Below are positions 1 to 10,394 of a stretch of DNA of 64,000 bases, piece after piece. The position numbers were made by a program, and so were the translations under genes. Source of the stretch: Apoda limacodes (taxonomy: Eukaryota > Arthropoda > Insecta > Lepidoptera > Limacodidae); the NCBI GenBank assembly GCA_946406115.1, contig OX291543.1, forward strand, positions 870,501 through 934,500, written 5' to 3'. The notes below the pieces were generated by a model. It was not told the origin of the DNA. It worked only from the letters and a program-made list of their open reading frames with translations, and ran no database searches. How positions within the stretch are numbered: the first letter of the stretch is position 1; the number at the start of each line of letters is the position of its first letter.

Positions 1-355
1 GATAAACCGATGCAATGATGATCGGCTGATGGCCGGTCATCGCTAGGCGGCAGACGGATGCTTCTAAATTCGTAAGTGGTGGAGGATCGATAGGGGAGCA
101 ATGCAGGGAGCGCCTGTAATAGATGAGAGTGCCTCCGAGATTGGAGACAGTTCTATCATTACGGACGGTGCGATAGTTCGCGATCGAAGGGGTACGGACA
201 GCGGGCTTTAGGAACGTTTCCTGGATGAGGAAGACGTCCGGTTTTTGGGACGAGAGGAATCGCGATAATTCCTCTCTTTGGTTGCGGAGACCGTTGGCGT
301 TAAAATAGCCAATGGAGACGGACCGGGGTTTTTCGCGCGCGGTTGTGCAATCCAT
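1..355 (-). CDS. LINE ORF2, N-terminal endonuclease domain (partial)
   Basis: Reading from ATG at 355-353 toward base 1 gives an open frame of about 118 codons without a stop. It starts MDCTTAREKPRS and continues with GYFNANGLRNQREEL, DVFLIQETFLKP and NYRTVRND. These are hallmarks of the apurinic-type endonuclease at the start of LINE ORF2: the Asn near the N terminus and the Glu of the QET motif are metal and catalytic positions in this family. The endonuclease nicks target DNA to prime reverse transcription. The frame runs off the window, so the RT domain cannot be judged. The visible part has no break, suggesting a fairly young copy. Confidence 0.85.
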   Translation of the reverse strand, partial: MDCTTAREKPRSVSIGYFNANGLRNQREELSRFLSSQKPDVFLIQETFLKPAVRTPSIANYRTVRNDRTVSNLGGTLIYYRRSLHCSPIDPPPLTNLEASVCRLAMTGHQPIIIASVY

Positions 356-362
356 TTTGGTT

Positions 363-632
363 TCAAGGTTTTGGAGTTACCCTGCGGAGGGCGGCGTAGA
401 AGTCGCGATGCTTAGCCATGAAGCTAAGCATTTCATGGGGATTGGTGATCTGTACGTAATCGGCGTACACGATCTCGAAATAGGCAGGGTCGCAGACCCA
501 AGAAATTTCGGAGAGAATGTCGAAATGCTGCTGCTCGGCCGTCTGAGCGTCTGTCCGTCCGTCTGTTGCGGGGCAGCGCGAGAGAGGGGCGCGCGGAGGC
601 AAGGCGCGTTTGCGCGAGAGGTGCGGGAGCAC
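363..632 (-). CDS. LINE ORF1 C-terminal end
   Basis: This frame ends 7 bases before the ORF2 start. Its last 55 or so residues (EISWVCDPAYFEIVYADY, then MLSFMAKHRDFYAALRRV) look like a real folded segment and resemble the C-terminal part of nucleic-acid-binding ORF1 proteins of lepidopteran Jockey LINEs. The first 30 residues are low-complexity, Arg/Ala/Pro-rich and may be non-coding shadow. I see no zinc knuckle. Assignment rests mainly on position directly upstream of ORF2. Confidence 0.5.
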   Translation of the reverse strand: MLPHLSRKRALPPRAPLSRCPATDGRTDAQTAEQQHFDILSEISWVCDPAYFEIVYADYVQITNPHEMLSFMAKHRDFYAALRRVTPKP

Positions 633-785
633 TTCTCATAGGCGCTGGACGCGGAATGTCCCGGGACATAAGAGGGGCGGGGTAGGGAATACCCGTGACA
701 GAGACGGGCCCGGGGAGGATTTGTCATTCAAAAATTTGTCTGGTTCTAAATTAAAAAATAATAAAAGTTACTAATAATAATGTCA

Positions 786-868
786 CAAGCGTCCATAGGC
801 TACAGTGACCAATTACTATCAGGCTGACCGTAAGCTTGCTTACCACCTTAGTAGAATAAAAAAGAAAA
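786..868 (+). repeat. LINE family A, 3' tail only
   Basis: Matches, with substitutions, the 3' end shared by several LINE copies in this window: 'gcgtccataggctac', then a 'caccttagt' motif and an A-rich end. No coding part is attached, so this is a severely 5'-truncated, old copy. Confidence 0.75.
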
Positions 869-3849
869 AACGTGGCATCCTGCATAATAACTACTCTATA
901 AACTTAATACAAAAATATAGTTTTCAAGCTTTAATAATTTAAGAAATGGAGAAAATTATATGACAGCTGATTATATTTAACACAATACTCCTTTAACTGC
1001 AGCCTTCAGATGCATACAAAATGTGTGCGGCAGGCGAATGGGAAACACTTCCATTGATTTCTTTAAATATATCTAAAAATATATAAAAATAAAAATATAT
1101 CTATCGAGAAAAGTATTTCCAATCGTATTATTGCAAAAATAGTCATTTTAAAAATTTCATGTTGAATAATTTTTTTATTGCTTTTTATGGAGCCATTACT
1201 CCGTAAACGGAGACTCTATTACGGTATACGCAGCCCTAAGTTGTAAAGCCTACTTAGCTATGATAGTTTTCCTTTCAATTTCGTTATATACAAGGTACAA
1301 CCGTTCTAATGCAGAAGCCTTCGTGTAACAATCGTGTAGGTGTATAGTATTCATTTGCAATAAAAATAAATAATGTCTCAATATTTTTTTTTGACAGTCC
1401 TTAATCATGTATTCTGCGATTCAACCAATCAAACGTATTTGAGATTATCATGCGCAGCTTTTCTGCGTCTATACGTACCGCACCCCACCCTCCCCACCGC
1501 ACCCGCCGCGCATTTTAGTTTCCGCCATTAATTCAAAGACACAGTGTCTACGCAAATGATTTAGATACTCTACCGGGAGAGATATGGCGTCGCCCCATGG
1601 CTACAAAGGACGCATCACGGTGAACGCTGGATTGGTCGAACAGGTCTCATAGCTTAGCCTCCGCCAAGCCTCTGGAATTTCAGGTGTGATGTCGTGGAAA
1701 AGACTTAGTGTACGGCTAACGGCAAGAAGTGATCGTAAGACGATAAAAAGTGTTTCCAATCACGTGTATTACTTCATAAAAGTAACTCGTTTACTTATCC
1801 AAAAACATTGTACTTAAATAATGTGACGTGTTTATGGATGGATACCTATCCAGAAATATTTCCCAGCGACAAAAAGAAGTGGCTACCTACACACCAATTG
1901 ATTGAAAAAAACATTTTTAACAACAAAGTGTGTAAAGTGAAGTTATACCTACATCTTATTATGTGATCGTAGTTACCAATCAAAGGCAGTCAGTTAGTAG
2001 GTATACTTAATAAAACTAGACTTTTAAATTTCTTTTACATTTCAAGTGTACATTTATCAATTACATTATTAAGAGTCCAAAAAACCGTGTAGGTACCTAA
2101 CTGTATATATGATACCCATTTTATAATGTAAATTAAAAAGCCGTATATAACAGTATTAGGAGAGAGAGCACTTCAGACTCGGGAATTATAAAAAATAGTG
2201 TATGCAAGTACCTAAGCCAGGTCTTATCTTTAGAGATTCGTAAAAGTAGGTAAAAATACATTCTACTCCCAAATTCACCAGTCTGGCGTAGTTACCTATC
2301 TAACAGTTCAGCTGTTACATCGCTAGCTCTCTGTTGAACACGAACTAGTGTCTTTCGTTCTTATTTATTCGACCATAACACCTTAGGTATTTAAACCTGA
2401 AAAATTAAATAAATGTGATTCAAATTACAAATTACTTAACAACTGAAACTAAACTAAAAATTATTATTATTATGTGTGTATTCAAAAGTTTAAGTTTTGT
2501 AGGTAGACACTTTTTTATCTTAACAGATTGTTAATGACGTAAGGATTAGGCTGCCTGATAATACCGCAAAATAAATGATACATAGTAGGTACAGATTGGT
2601 AGGTACAGTTGAGACCACTGACGTTAACTCGCTATTATAGGTTTACAAATTTTGGAAGTTGAATGCAACCAACTCAATTTTATTACCGTATCGATTTGAA
2701 ACTTTACAAATGTAGGTATGTACAAATACCGATACCGGTTGTGGATACAGGAGGTGGATAGTGAATAGTGAATAGTGGAACTGTTCAATAGTTACTAGTA
2801 AACCCTTCAAGAGGCTCATTAGGTTTGTTTTAACGATTTTAATACATTAATTACACTTAGCAAGCGAGGGTCTGATGATGCATCCTGGACGTGGATAGGG
2901 GAATTTTTTTAATGGCTACCAGTAAACGTGTTCGAGTTTGGGTGCAATTAGTTTGGGTTAACACTCGTTGGTGACGAAAGCGTGTTATTTAGTATTTTTG
3001 TAATACATTTTACACACTAAGAGTGAGTTAAGTTTGTTTTGGGATAAAAGATAATTATTTTCGTTTATTTTGTTACCTGATTCCTCATTTAGCATTGGTG
3101 TCATAAATATCAAATAAGAAACCTACCTATTGTTTAAAACGTTGCCTTAGTGTATCTAGCCTAAAACTACTAATCAATCTGTTGTTTACGATATTTTTTG
3201 TCACTTTTACCACCAATAAACACCACCTTAAACTCACGTTAATACATTGATTAACGAAGTGTATGTGTGTGTGTGTGTGTGTCATAAACGTAGTGTGTCA
3301 CAGGTCAATTAAATAAAATATCAAAACAAATAATTTGGAGCCGTCGACTTTTGGTTTTGCATGACCAATATTTTTGTTACGCACGTTTCATAGCTACCCG
3401 ACCGACTGCGGCGCACAAAAGATAAAAATGGCAAAAAGGGCGTTATCAAGTTGGTGACACCAGCTATAGCTCACGCCCCCCTGCGTTAGTTTAAGTAATG
3501 AATAACCAACATGGAATATAATTTGATTTTTAATGCTACTTATTTCTTACTTAGAATTCATACTTAACCGCGGTACATTCGCTTTGCAAAAGGACGGGCA
3601 TTAGAACGGTTTGGGCCTTATATGCTACTTCATGACATTTTCATACACCCAAGAACAGCCATTTAACTGGTAGTGGAGGTGGAGTGACATTGGACTCTTA
3701 CAAAAATTTGCACTATAGCTTAGTAAAGCTTAATATTTTGCAAACGCATCACTGAAGCAAGAATGGTTTTAACACACCCTCAATATTTTTTAACAAGCTA
3801 TCCAACGACAACCTTCACTATAGGGTAGACGATAAAAAAAAACGGGTTG
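869..3849. other. AT-rich stretch without a recognised gene
   Basis: I see no convincing exon or complete element here. It holds a (GT)n run at 3263-3283, a GC-rich segment at 1565-1690 (separate entry), a C-rich patch near 1480-1510, and near 3770-3830 a fragment resembling the dispersed repeat around 29.9 kb ('ctatccaacgaca'). It may be intron or 3' flank of the eIF2B beta gene, since that gene's later exons must lie to the left of 5285. Confidence 0.4.
1565..1690. other. unidentified GC-rich segment
   Basis: The base composition is clearly unlike its surroundings. On plus, a short frame starts at ATG 1584 and runs 22 codons to TAG, with a possible donor CAG|GTCTCA. On minus, about 30 codons are open (containing EIPEAWRRLSYETC). 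Neither matches a family I recognise. It could be an exon, an old repeat fragment or a promoter. Confidence 0.25.
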
Positions 3850-4587
3850 CACTCCGGGAGTGCCGGCAGAAGTGAAAACATACTCGCTATTTACTTCCCA
3901 TCACTTCTTATCCATATTTATTTATTAAAAATAATAACTTTTGTTTATTTACTTTTTTGACGTTGTATATTTGACAGCTCAATCTGTCATAGAATTAAAA
4001 TCCCATATCCAACCTCCCTGTACTACTCATAATCGCCATATACTAAAAATAAAAACTAACCTAATGTAAATAAAAGGTCACGTGTCCTAACGCGAGTGAC
4101 ATCTTACGAATTTTCGATCAGGACACGTGACCTGACGCGAGTATAACAGTTTTTACCCATCACAAAAAAGTGCACAGCGCCGCTAAAGAAGTTTTCACTT
4201 CAAAAAATCATCGCCACTTTACGTGTAGATGAGGGACCTAAAAAAGTTTTTTTTAAATTTCCACTCGTCCACTAGCGGCGCTGTGCACTTTTTTTGTGAA
4301 GGGTAAAAATTGATAAACTCGCGTCAGGCTGATCGAAAATTCGTAAGACGGAAACCATAATGCCACGCCATTATAGTATGATTGGCAAAATAAAAAGATT
4401 GATTTTGAACTGAAAACTACTTTAGCGGCGTTATGCACTCTTTTTGTGATGGGTAAAAAATGTTTAACTCTACAGGACGAATAAGAAGAGGAAATTGGGT
4501 TGATGAAAAGATAAAAGTGCGGATTACACATGTTAAAATGTTATATCCAGGTTGTATGTTTTCACTTCTGCCGGCACTCCCGGAGTG
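3850..4587. mobile_element. foldback / MITE-like element with 34-bp perfect inverted arms
   Basis: Bases 3850-3883 and 4554-4587 are exact reverse complements over 34 bp (arm begins CACTCCGGGAGTGCC). Inside, further inverted copies occur. A hairpin is formed by 'ggtcacgtgtcct' near 4077 and its complement near 4121. A 'gcggcgctgtgcac' block near 4272 is inverted relative to 4178 and has a third variant near 4425. No transposase frame is present. Target duplications are not clear. Superfamily unknown. Confidence 0.75.
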
Positions 4588-5284
4588 AAGTTTTTCCGTT
4601 TTTCAAAAATTTAATTGAATGAAGAATGAAACTAGTAAAGTAATAAGGTATTTTTAGAACGTTTTGTAATGTTTCTATATTTATTATATATCTGAGGTGC
4701 AGATAGTATATTTGCTAACAGTGACCACTTGCATATTAATTCTAGAAACATTACAAATCATTCTAAAAATAGCTTTTAACTAGTTTTATTTTTCGTTCAA
4801 TTAAATATTTTTAATAAGCTTTGTATGAAAGGCGCAAGTGGACTGCAGGGATGGCCTTAATATGTATACCCATGACAAATTACAGATTTCTAGTTCTAGT
4901 AGTCTCTGAGCCCTGAGCTAAGCCGCGGTCAGACAGACGGACAGACGGACGGACATGGCTAAACTATAATGGTTCCTTGTTGACTACAGGACCCTAATAA
5001 GCAGTATAGGTAACTCTTTCAAGTTTGTATGAAAATCAAACTACTATTAGAATTACGTAATAACAAACAGATAGTCATTGTAGGCGCAATCGTCGCAAAT
5101 TCGTGTTAAACGAATTCTAATGTATGTCATAAAATATGCGCTAAACTGGGAAAGTATATAAACGCGGTATAGCCCTTCTAATCAGTCATTATTGCATCTC
5201 AGAGTTCTATTTGCATGGCAAATTGTGTCCATTTAATAATATTAGACAGTAAACACGACAGAAGTGACTTGAGATATGAGTGAC
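4588..5284. other. eIF2B beta intron or flank with dispersed repeat
   Basis: The part near 4850-5000 (with 'cagacggacagacgg') is an inverted-orientation relative of the repeat seen near 59460-59590. No exon was recognised. Confidence 0.45.
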
Positions 5285-5404
5285 CTCAGCGATGTGTTCC
5301 CGTAGCGGCTCTCTCAGGTCGTGGGTGGCCCCCGAGAGCGTGGCGCGGCGCGACGTCGCAGCCAGCACCAGGCGCTGCAGCGACTCACCCGCGCCCTCGC
5401 CGCT
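5285..5404 (-). CDS. eIF2Bbeta: eIF2B beta exon 4
   Basis: 120 bp, exactly 40 codons, phase 0 at both ends, GC-rich. Acceptor 'tatgtacacag', donor GAG|GTCACT. It encodes SGEGAGESLQRLVLAATSRR and ends REHIAE. A LINE fragment inserted in the preceding intron begins about 24 bases from the acceptor. Confidence 0.85.
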
Positions 5405-8400
5405 CTGTGTACATACAACCATACATACAAGTTCGGCCCCATATGGAGTACTGCTGCCATCTCTGGGCAGGTGCACCCGGATACTAGCTTGGCCCTTTTG
5501 ACTCGGTTCAACGACGAGCTGTGAGAATTGTCGACGATTCCAAACTCAGTTGCCGTATCGAACCCTTAAGTCTGAGGAGAGACTTTGCCTCCCTGCGTGT
5601 GTTCTACTGCTTGTACAATGGGATGTACATGTGTTCAGAGGAATTGTTCGAAATGATGCCCACGGCTACTTTCTATCATTGCACCGCTCGCCATCGGCAG
5701 GGAATTCATCCTCACACTTTAGAACCGAAATGGTCGCATACAGTCTGGTTTCAAAGAAACTTCCTCCCCCGAACGCTTGAGTTGTGGAAAGAGCTCCCTG
5801 CCAAGGTTTTCTCTAAGGACTACAGTATGGGGTACTTCAAGAAAGAAGTTATTAGATTTTTGAAGGGTCGGCAACGCGCGAGTGATACCCCTGGTGTTGC
5901 AAGCTTCCATAGGCCACGGTGACCGCTTACCATCAGGCGGACCGTGTGCTTTTTTGCCACCTTAGTGGTATAAAAAAAAAAAAACACAATGATGACAGGT
6001 ACAATTAAACCATAAATTTAAGGAACAAGTTCTACTATTGTACCTAAATGGACCATGTTTGTCTGTCCTATGTCTTCTAAGGGAGGTCCCCTTAGACACA
6101 TAAGGATCCCTAAACTGCATTGATTTAATGAATCTGAGGAGACATAAAGATAGGGACAAGATCTAAAACAAGTATTGTAATACAAATAGAAAAATACAAC
6201 GTAATGTTTGTGGCTCATGTCATTACATTTTTAAACCAATGGCGACAAGCAACAGTACACAAAAACAAAAACGTTCAAAAACATGTTATTGTCAATAAGT
6301 ACTCCATTTCAAAAGAATACTCCACAAACAGAGGCAATCATTCATTTGTGAAACACAAATAATAATATGATATACTGGTGCTCTATATCACAAAACAAAT
6401 TCACAAAAATTGTAAGATTAGGTTCATAACTAGTCAGAAGTATCCGCTGTCAAAATAATTTGTGATAGTTATTTGGACAGCACCTGGTTGGCCTGCACGC
6501 GGTGCTCGTCGCGGATGGCACGCAGCACGCGGCGCACCGTGTTGGCGGCCACAAGTTCCTGAGGTAGCGCGCGACAGACGCGACGACCTGCTGCGCGAAC
6601 CAGTCCGCTCAGTTCGCTGCAAACACAACAAATTATTTACAGTAAGGCAAAAGCACTATGTCCATTTTTGCATTACACTAAACTACTGATACAAATCAAT
6701 AGAGCATTAATAGAGCTTTTTGAACCCCTTAAGGATACATCATTTATTCAAGTAGTTAAATAGTAGTAAAACTAGCGTAACATGCATAATTTAAAAATAA
6801 AACAAACAAACCTATTGTTTTGTTATAGTACTACCACAAACACTGTACCATACTTATAGTTATAGTACTACCTCAAATGCTGTACTGTACTCATAGTGAT
6901 AGTAATACTGTAACAATGAACTGTGCTTATAGCTAACACAACTACTACTACTAACACAAACACAAACACTGTGTCCTAACACAAACACTCTACCATACTT
7001 ATCCATAGTTATATAGCACTACCTCACACGCTGAACTATGGTTATAGTTACAGTACTACCACAATAACTACCTACCCTTCCTTTACTTGTTAAATATAAA
7101 TAAATGTCATATCAATTTTAATAATAGAAGCAATGTCTTAAGAACAACTATGTAGTAACAATCTTCTGTCAATTTTTATTTTTGCTTTCACATGCCTCTT
7201 CCGCATTGTCTATCTGGTGCTACCAAAATGTCAGTTGTTTTATAAAAGTAATTAAGTATGATTTTTTAACTTTGATATCAATGAATCACTTACATGACAG
7301 TAGCATTCTGAGAGTCATTGATGATCAGCTCAAGCAGTGTGACGGTCGCTAGAGCAATTTCATTTGACCCTTGCAATTTTCTAAAATGAAACACAAGAAG
7401 TTGAAAATAAATTACACATTTTTTTTAAATACACAATGCAATCTAATATATGATTATGAAAGTCTATTTCTTGGTTGTTTCTTATTGCTTAATGTTGCTA
7501 TGGAGCACACAATTGAGCTGAAATTTGGCAAAGGTAGCTGAAGTCACGGTGAAGGACATAGGCTTCTGTATATCCTAAAACTTCAAAATTCTTACAGTAT
7601 TAGCAAAAGCAAAATTCCACATGAATTAACTAAAGTTAATAATGATCGGGACTAGTAGCTACCCTAAGTTTCTTATGCATAGTGGGTATTCATAGGCACA
7701 CAGAATATCTAATACCTATAGAAGAGTGAATCTTGTATATATATATATATATATATAATTTTCATGAAATTTAGCTAGGTTTCATTTTTAGGAAATGTTG
7801 TTTTATTAGTGTTGTCAGGCAACAGTAAAATGAAAAATGTAAATCTTCTGACATCTATATGCACGGTTACTATTATTTTTACAAACACAGCAACACTAAA
7901 GCTACTTGACAACAGATGGCATTGTTAAAAAAAAACAAGCAGAGCTCCGTCTTCCAGGTACTTATATATAAAATAAACAAAAACAAATTCAACTTTACAC
8001 CCTAGGTTGTTAAAAGGTAACTGACAGCATAAAATTAGTCAGAAATGTACAAGAACTTACAATTTTCTAAAAGAAAGTAACATCCTTTTACTAGGCCGAC
8101 TAATTTGTATTTTGGCTCTCATAACCTCAATAAAAATATAAAAAAGGGTGGGTGTTCCCTGTAACAAGATTTCAGAGAGGCCATAGAGGGTACCCCCCTT
8201 AATTTGACAGGCTATTTAATAAGCTCATATTCATAGGAGAATTTCTTTCAACCTCCTCAACCTTTAGCTTTCTAGCCTGTATATTACCATCTTATCTAAA
8301 CCTCAAAACAAAAAGAATTGAGAGAATGTGGAGAGATTCCGCACCCCCCTCTGCACAGGGTGTGTTTCCCACTCTCTCTACCCTTTGCAACCCTCCCCTA

Positions 8401-8507
8401 CCTACGGTACCTAATACGCACCCATTTCGAATATCTGATATAAATTTCACAATTATCTCCGTGTATTTCTCATCCAATTCTTTCACAGACTTCTCTAATG
8501 GAGACAT
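5285..8507 (-). CDS. eIF2Bbeta: eIF2B subunit beta gene, N-terminal half (4 exons)
   Basis: eIF2B beta is a regulatory subunit of the guanine-nucleotide exchange factor that recharges eIF2 with GTP in the cytosol. The exons are 8422-8507, 7294-7380, 6484-6616 and 5285-5404. All junctions follow GT-AG and the phases fit (2, 2, 0, 0). Joined, they give about 142 residues of the helical N-terminal domain: a KELDEKYTEIIVKFISDI helix, EIALATVTLLELIIND, ELSGLVRAAGRRV, NTVRRVLRAIRDEHR, and ESLQRLVLA. The NTVRRVL-IR-E signature and the order of segments point to the beta subunit rather than alpha or delta. The C-terminal Rossmann-like half (about 200 residues) was not found in 1-5284, so either it lies beyond the left edge or I missed small exons. 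Intron TEs: a LINE at 5428-5984 and a minisatellite at 6820-7075. Confidence 0.85.
5428..5984 (+). mobile_element. LINE family A, 5'-truncated 3' end with RT C-terminus
   Basis: Plus strand, antisense to the eIF2B beta intron it occupies. The first part reads VRPHMEYCCHLWAGAPGYQL in one frame, a frameshift follows near 5460-5520, and the frame 5521-5922 carries SLRRDFASLRVFYCLY, ELFEMMPTATFYHCTARH, RNFLPRTLELWKELPAKVF and the C-terminal KGRQRASDTPGVAS. This is the conserved region after the fingers/palm/thumb RT of Jockey/CR1-type LINEs. It ends with the family tail and a short A run at 5972-5984. Typical of incomplete target-primed reverse transcription. Confidence 0.9.
6484..6616 (-). CDS. 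eIF2Bbeta: eIF2B beta exon 3
   Basis: 133 bp, strongly GC-rich against AT-rich introns. Acceptor 'gtgtttgcag', donor CAG|GTGCTG. It encodes ELSGLVRAAGRRVCRALPQE followed by the NTVRRVLRAIRDEHR signature, and ends in phase 0. Reading past the donor soon meets TAA, supporting the exon end. Confidence 0.9.
6820..7075. repeat. degenerate minisatellite in eIF2B beta intron 2
   Basis: Imperfect repetition of phrases such as 'tatagttatagtactacc' and 'acacaaacactgtacc' about every 50-60 bases. Units are too diverged to count reliably. Confidence 0.55.
7294..7380 (-). CDS. eIF2Bbeta: eIF2B beta exon 2
   Basis: 87 bp. Acceptor 'ttcattttag' and consensus donor AT|GTAAGTGA. It encodes KLQGSNEIALATVTLLELI and ends two bases into an Ile codon completed by exon 3. 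Confidence 0.85.
7736..7757. repeat. (TA)n microsatellite
   Basis: Uninterrupted alternating T and A in eIF2B beta intron 1. Confidence 0.9.
7770..7980 (-). repeat. dispersed repeat, partner of 42930-43100
   Basis: 'cagcaacactaaagctacttgacaa' type phrases and a 'tttcatttttaggaaa' phrase reappear in reverse complement near 42990 and 43075. No coding frame. Family unknown. Confidence 0.55.
8422..8507 (-). CDS. eIF2Bbeta: eIF2B beta exon 1 (coding)
   Basis: ATG at 8507-8505, 28 codons plus two bases, donor GG|GTGCGT. The next exon's first base completes a Gly codon. The start is not certain, because an in-frame ATG lies upstream at 8555 with no stop between. It would add a hydrophobic 16-residue leader, which is unexpected for a cytosolic factor, so I chose MSPLEK. 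Confidence 0.8.
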
Positions 8508-9694
8508 AATCAAAGAATACAATATTGACAATAGAGATTGGAAATACAAATACAAGCTTGTTAAACATTAACTCTAAAAACTTGTACAATACTTTTTTTT
8601 TTTTAAATATAATAATGGGCTCGCACGGTCTTAGCAGACCATTTATGCATTTGCCAGAGTCAAAGTCAATTATATTATATCGTATCGTGGCGCGGGCGTT
8701 ACCGCGCGTCCTCGTTTTCAAGTCCCAAGATTGGGCGGGAGATTTGGTGTGGATCCTCAGACATTGCGCGTCATGTCCTGCTTATTTCTTTATAATTCAC
8801 TATTCATGAGCCTTCGCTGCACAATTCTTAACACGCTTTCGTAAAACTTTGCTAAAATATATACATCGAAAGTCACTAAATGAATTTAGAAAAATTAAAC
8901 AGAAAAAAACACCACTCCTTCTTAAGATTCGCGCCAAAACTCCGTACAATACTTTATAACTTATGCTTGGTATCAAATAGAATATAATCACTACTTGGTA
9001 TGTAAATCTGTGCTTTAAACAAACCCATATACTATTATCTGTGGAACAAACGACCAAAATCCTAACCACAAGGCACAAATATGAGTGCGGTCCCAGTACG
9101 ATAAACCACGACTATATTCGACCAAATATGACCAAATGACGTCACAACCACGGGTCCACGACGAGAATCTATAATAATCCATCTTAAACCAACTGACTAC
9201 AAATAACCACCGCTCATAGCATAGTTTTTCTATTATTTTAAGTTGTTTTATCTGTCACTGTCAAATATCAGCGCGTAAACAAATACTTGAATTTTGTTGT
9301 GTTTTATATTTTTAAACTAGTAGTCGTAAAATGGTGAAGTTTTGTATGACCCAGACCTGCAGTGTTCGTATACTATAGAGATTGAGGAAGATATTTATGA
9401 GAGGGCTCAAGTCAGTAAGTATTGTTTTTCGACTTTCAACTCCTCTTTAAACCAGCGTGTCGTAGGAACCTAATTAGTTTTTATTACACAATAAAAGACT
9501 TTTAAATTGCAAGTTTATTATCATATACTCGTGTGGTAGGACCACGGTTCTTATAATTTTGAAACAACTATATTACAGTAGCTTTATATTGCAATCATAG
9601 AGGCAACGGCGGATCAAAGGGGGGGTGAGAGAGATGATTTTATTTATATATTTTGCCTTCATACAAATTTTATGTAACTACATACCTTCAATAT
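8508..9694. other. 5' flank of eIF2B beta, promoter region and unknown
   Basis: Holds the presumed 5' UTR and promoter of eIF2B beta. A GC-richer patch at 8620-8780 is a promoter candidate. At 9331 a short plus frame starts MVKFCMTQTC and stops after 16 codons. One arm of an 86-bp direct repeat is at 9508-9593. 9687-9694 (TTCAATAT) is the left target duplication of the hAT element. Confidence 0.4.
9508..9593 (+). repeat. 86-bp direct repeat, left copy
   Basis: Matches 12685-12770 over 86 bp with 8 differences by my hand count. The two copies flank the hAT element but stand outside its target duplications (about 93 bp from its left end and 455 bp from its right), so they are not part of it. 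Confidence 0.8.
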
Positions 9695-9905
9695 TAGGGT
9701 ACTGAAATTACCGGAAATTCTCGGTTCTTTTGTCAGTCAAATGGAACTGAGAAATCAAATTTGATTCCCGGTTCTTTATTTTGTGAATAATTCAGCACTA
9801 AAGCAAATAATGCGCGAAATGCATGTCGCTCTGTAACTGACTACCTACACCAAGATATCAAATGAAAAATTTTTTAGAAAATCTTAAATTGTCCATTAGA
9901 CCAGC

Positions 9906-10394
9906 TTGTCAGTTGAAAGAGAAAAACTCACGAACCAAACTAGTAGAGGTGTAAACACGACGACTCCCATGCCTTCTACAGAAGAAGAGCCTAAGAAGAA
10001 GAAGACCAAATTGACAGAATATTATAAGTGTGATACTAATCCTAGTATGGAGGTAATGATTTCCCGCATGACCACATTTCTCAATTTCCTATTCAGATTT
10101 GTAGAATGTGAGGATTTGAAAAGGCTTTTTAAAAAATCAGGGGTTGATACAATCCAAAATATTATTGTTAGAGTGGCCATTCAGAAGAAAATTCAACTGA
10201 CAAACGAAATTGAAAGCCTTCTCAAGAAGGGCCATAAATTTTCTATTTCGTTTGATGTGTGGACATCAGTTAGAAACCGTACATATCTAAGCTTAAAACT
10301 CACGTCATTTTTCTGGAGGCAAAAAATGCAAGAAATTTGGGGCTCATCAGAGTTTATGGCTGCTTACCAGAAAAGAAATGCGTCGAAGAAATAA
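9906..10394 (+). pseudogene. hAT transposase, N-terminal fragment
   Basis: 162 codons. A Lys-rich segment (KKKKTKLTEYYK) could be a nuclear localisation signal. KKGHKFSISFDVWTSVRNRTYLSL then contains the first catalytic Asp region of hAT transposases (the FD-WTS motif). The frame then breaks: the expected continuation reappears in other frames, including CIAHAFQLAISDV near 10465-10505, the family's C-AH---L motif. A further short open stretch at 10554-10718 is rich in Asp/Glu, as in the variable acidic region of some hATs. Confidence 0.8.

Larger units (their letters stand above)
1..730 (-). mobile_element. Jockey-like LINE, 5' portion, cut by window edge
   Basis: The minus strand carries the end of one ORF and the start of a second, separated by a few bases, which is the layout of a two-ORF Jockey-type LINE. 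The GC-rich block stops near 730, where AT-rich sequence begins, so the element's 5' end is probably there. The rest (RT and 3' end) lies beyond the left edge. It differs from the other LINE families in this window. The clade is inferred from the protein motifs. Confidence 0.75.

Noticed and set aside
312..727. Plus- and minus-strand frames overlapping the LINE ORF1/ORF2 junction
   Set aside because: Shadows of the GC-rich ORF1 end; only the 363-632 minus frame fits the layout.
4253..4531. 92-codon minus frame
   Set aside because: Entirely within the foldback element, made of its inverted repeats.
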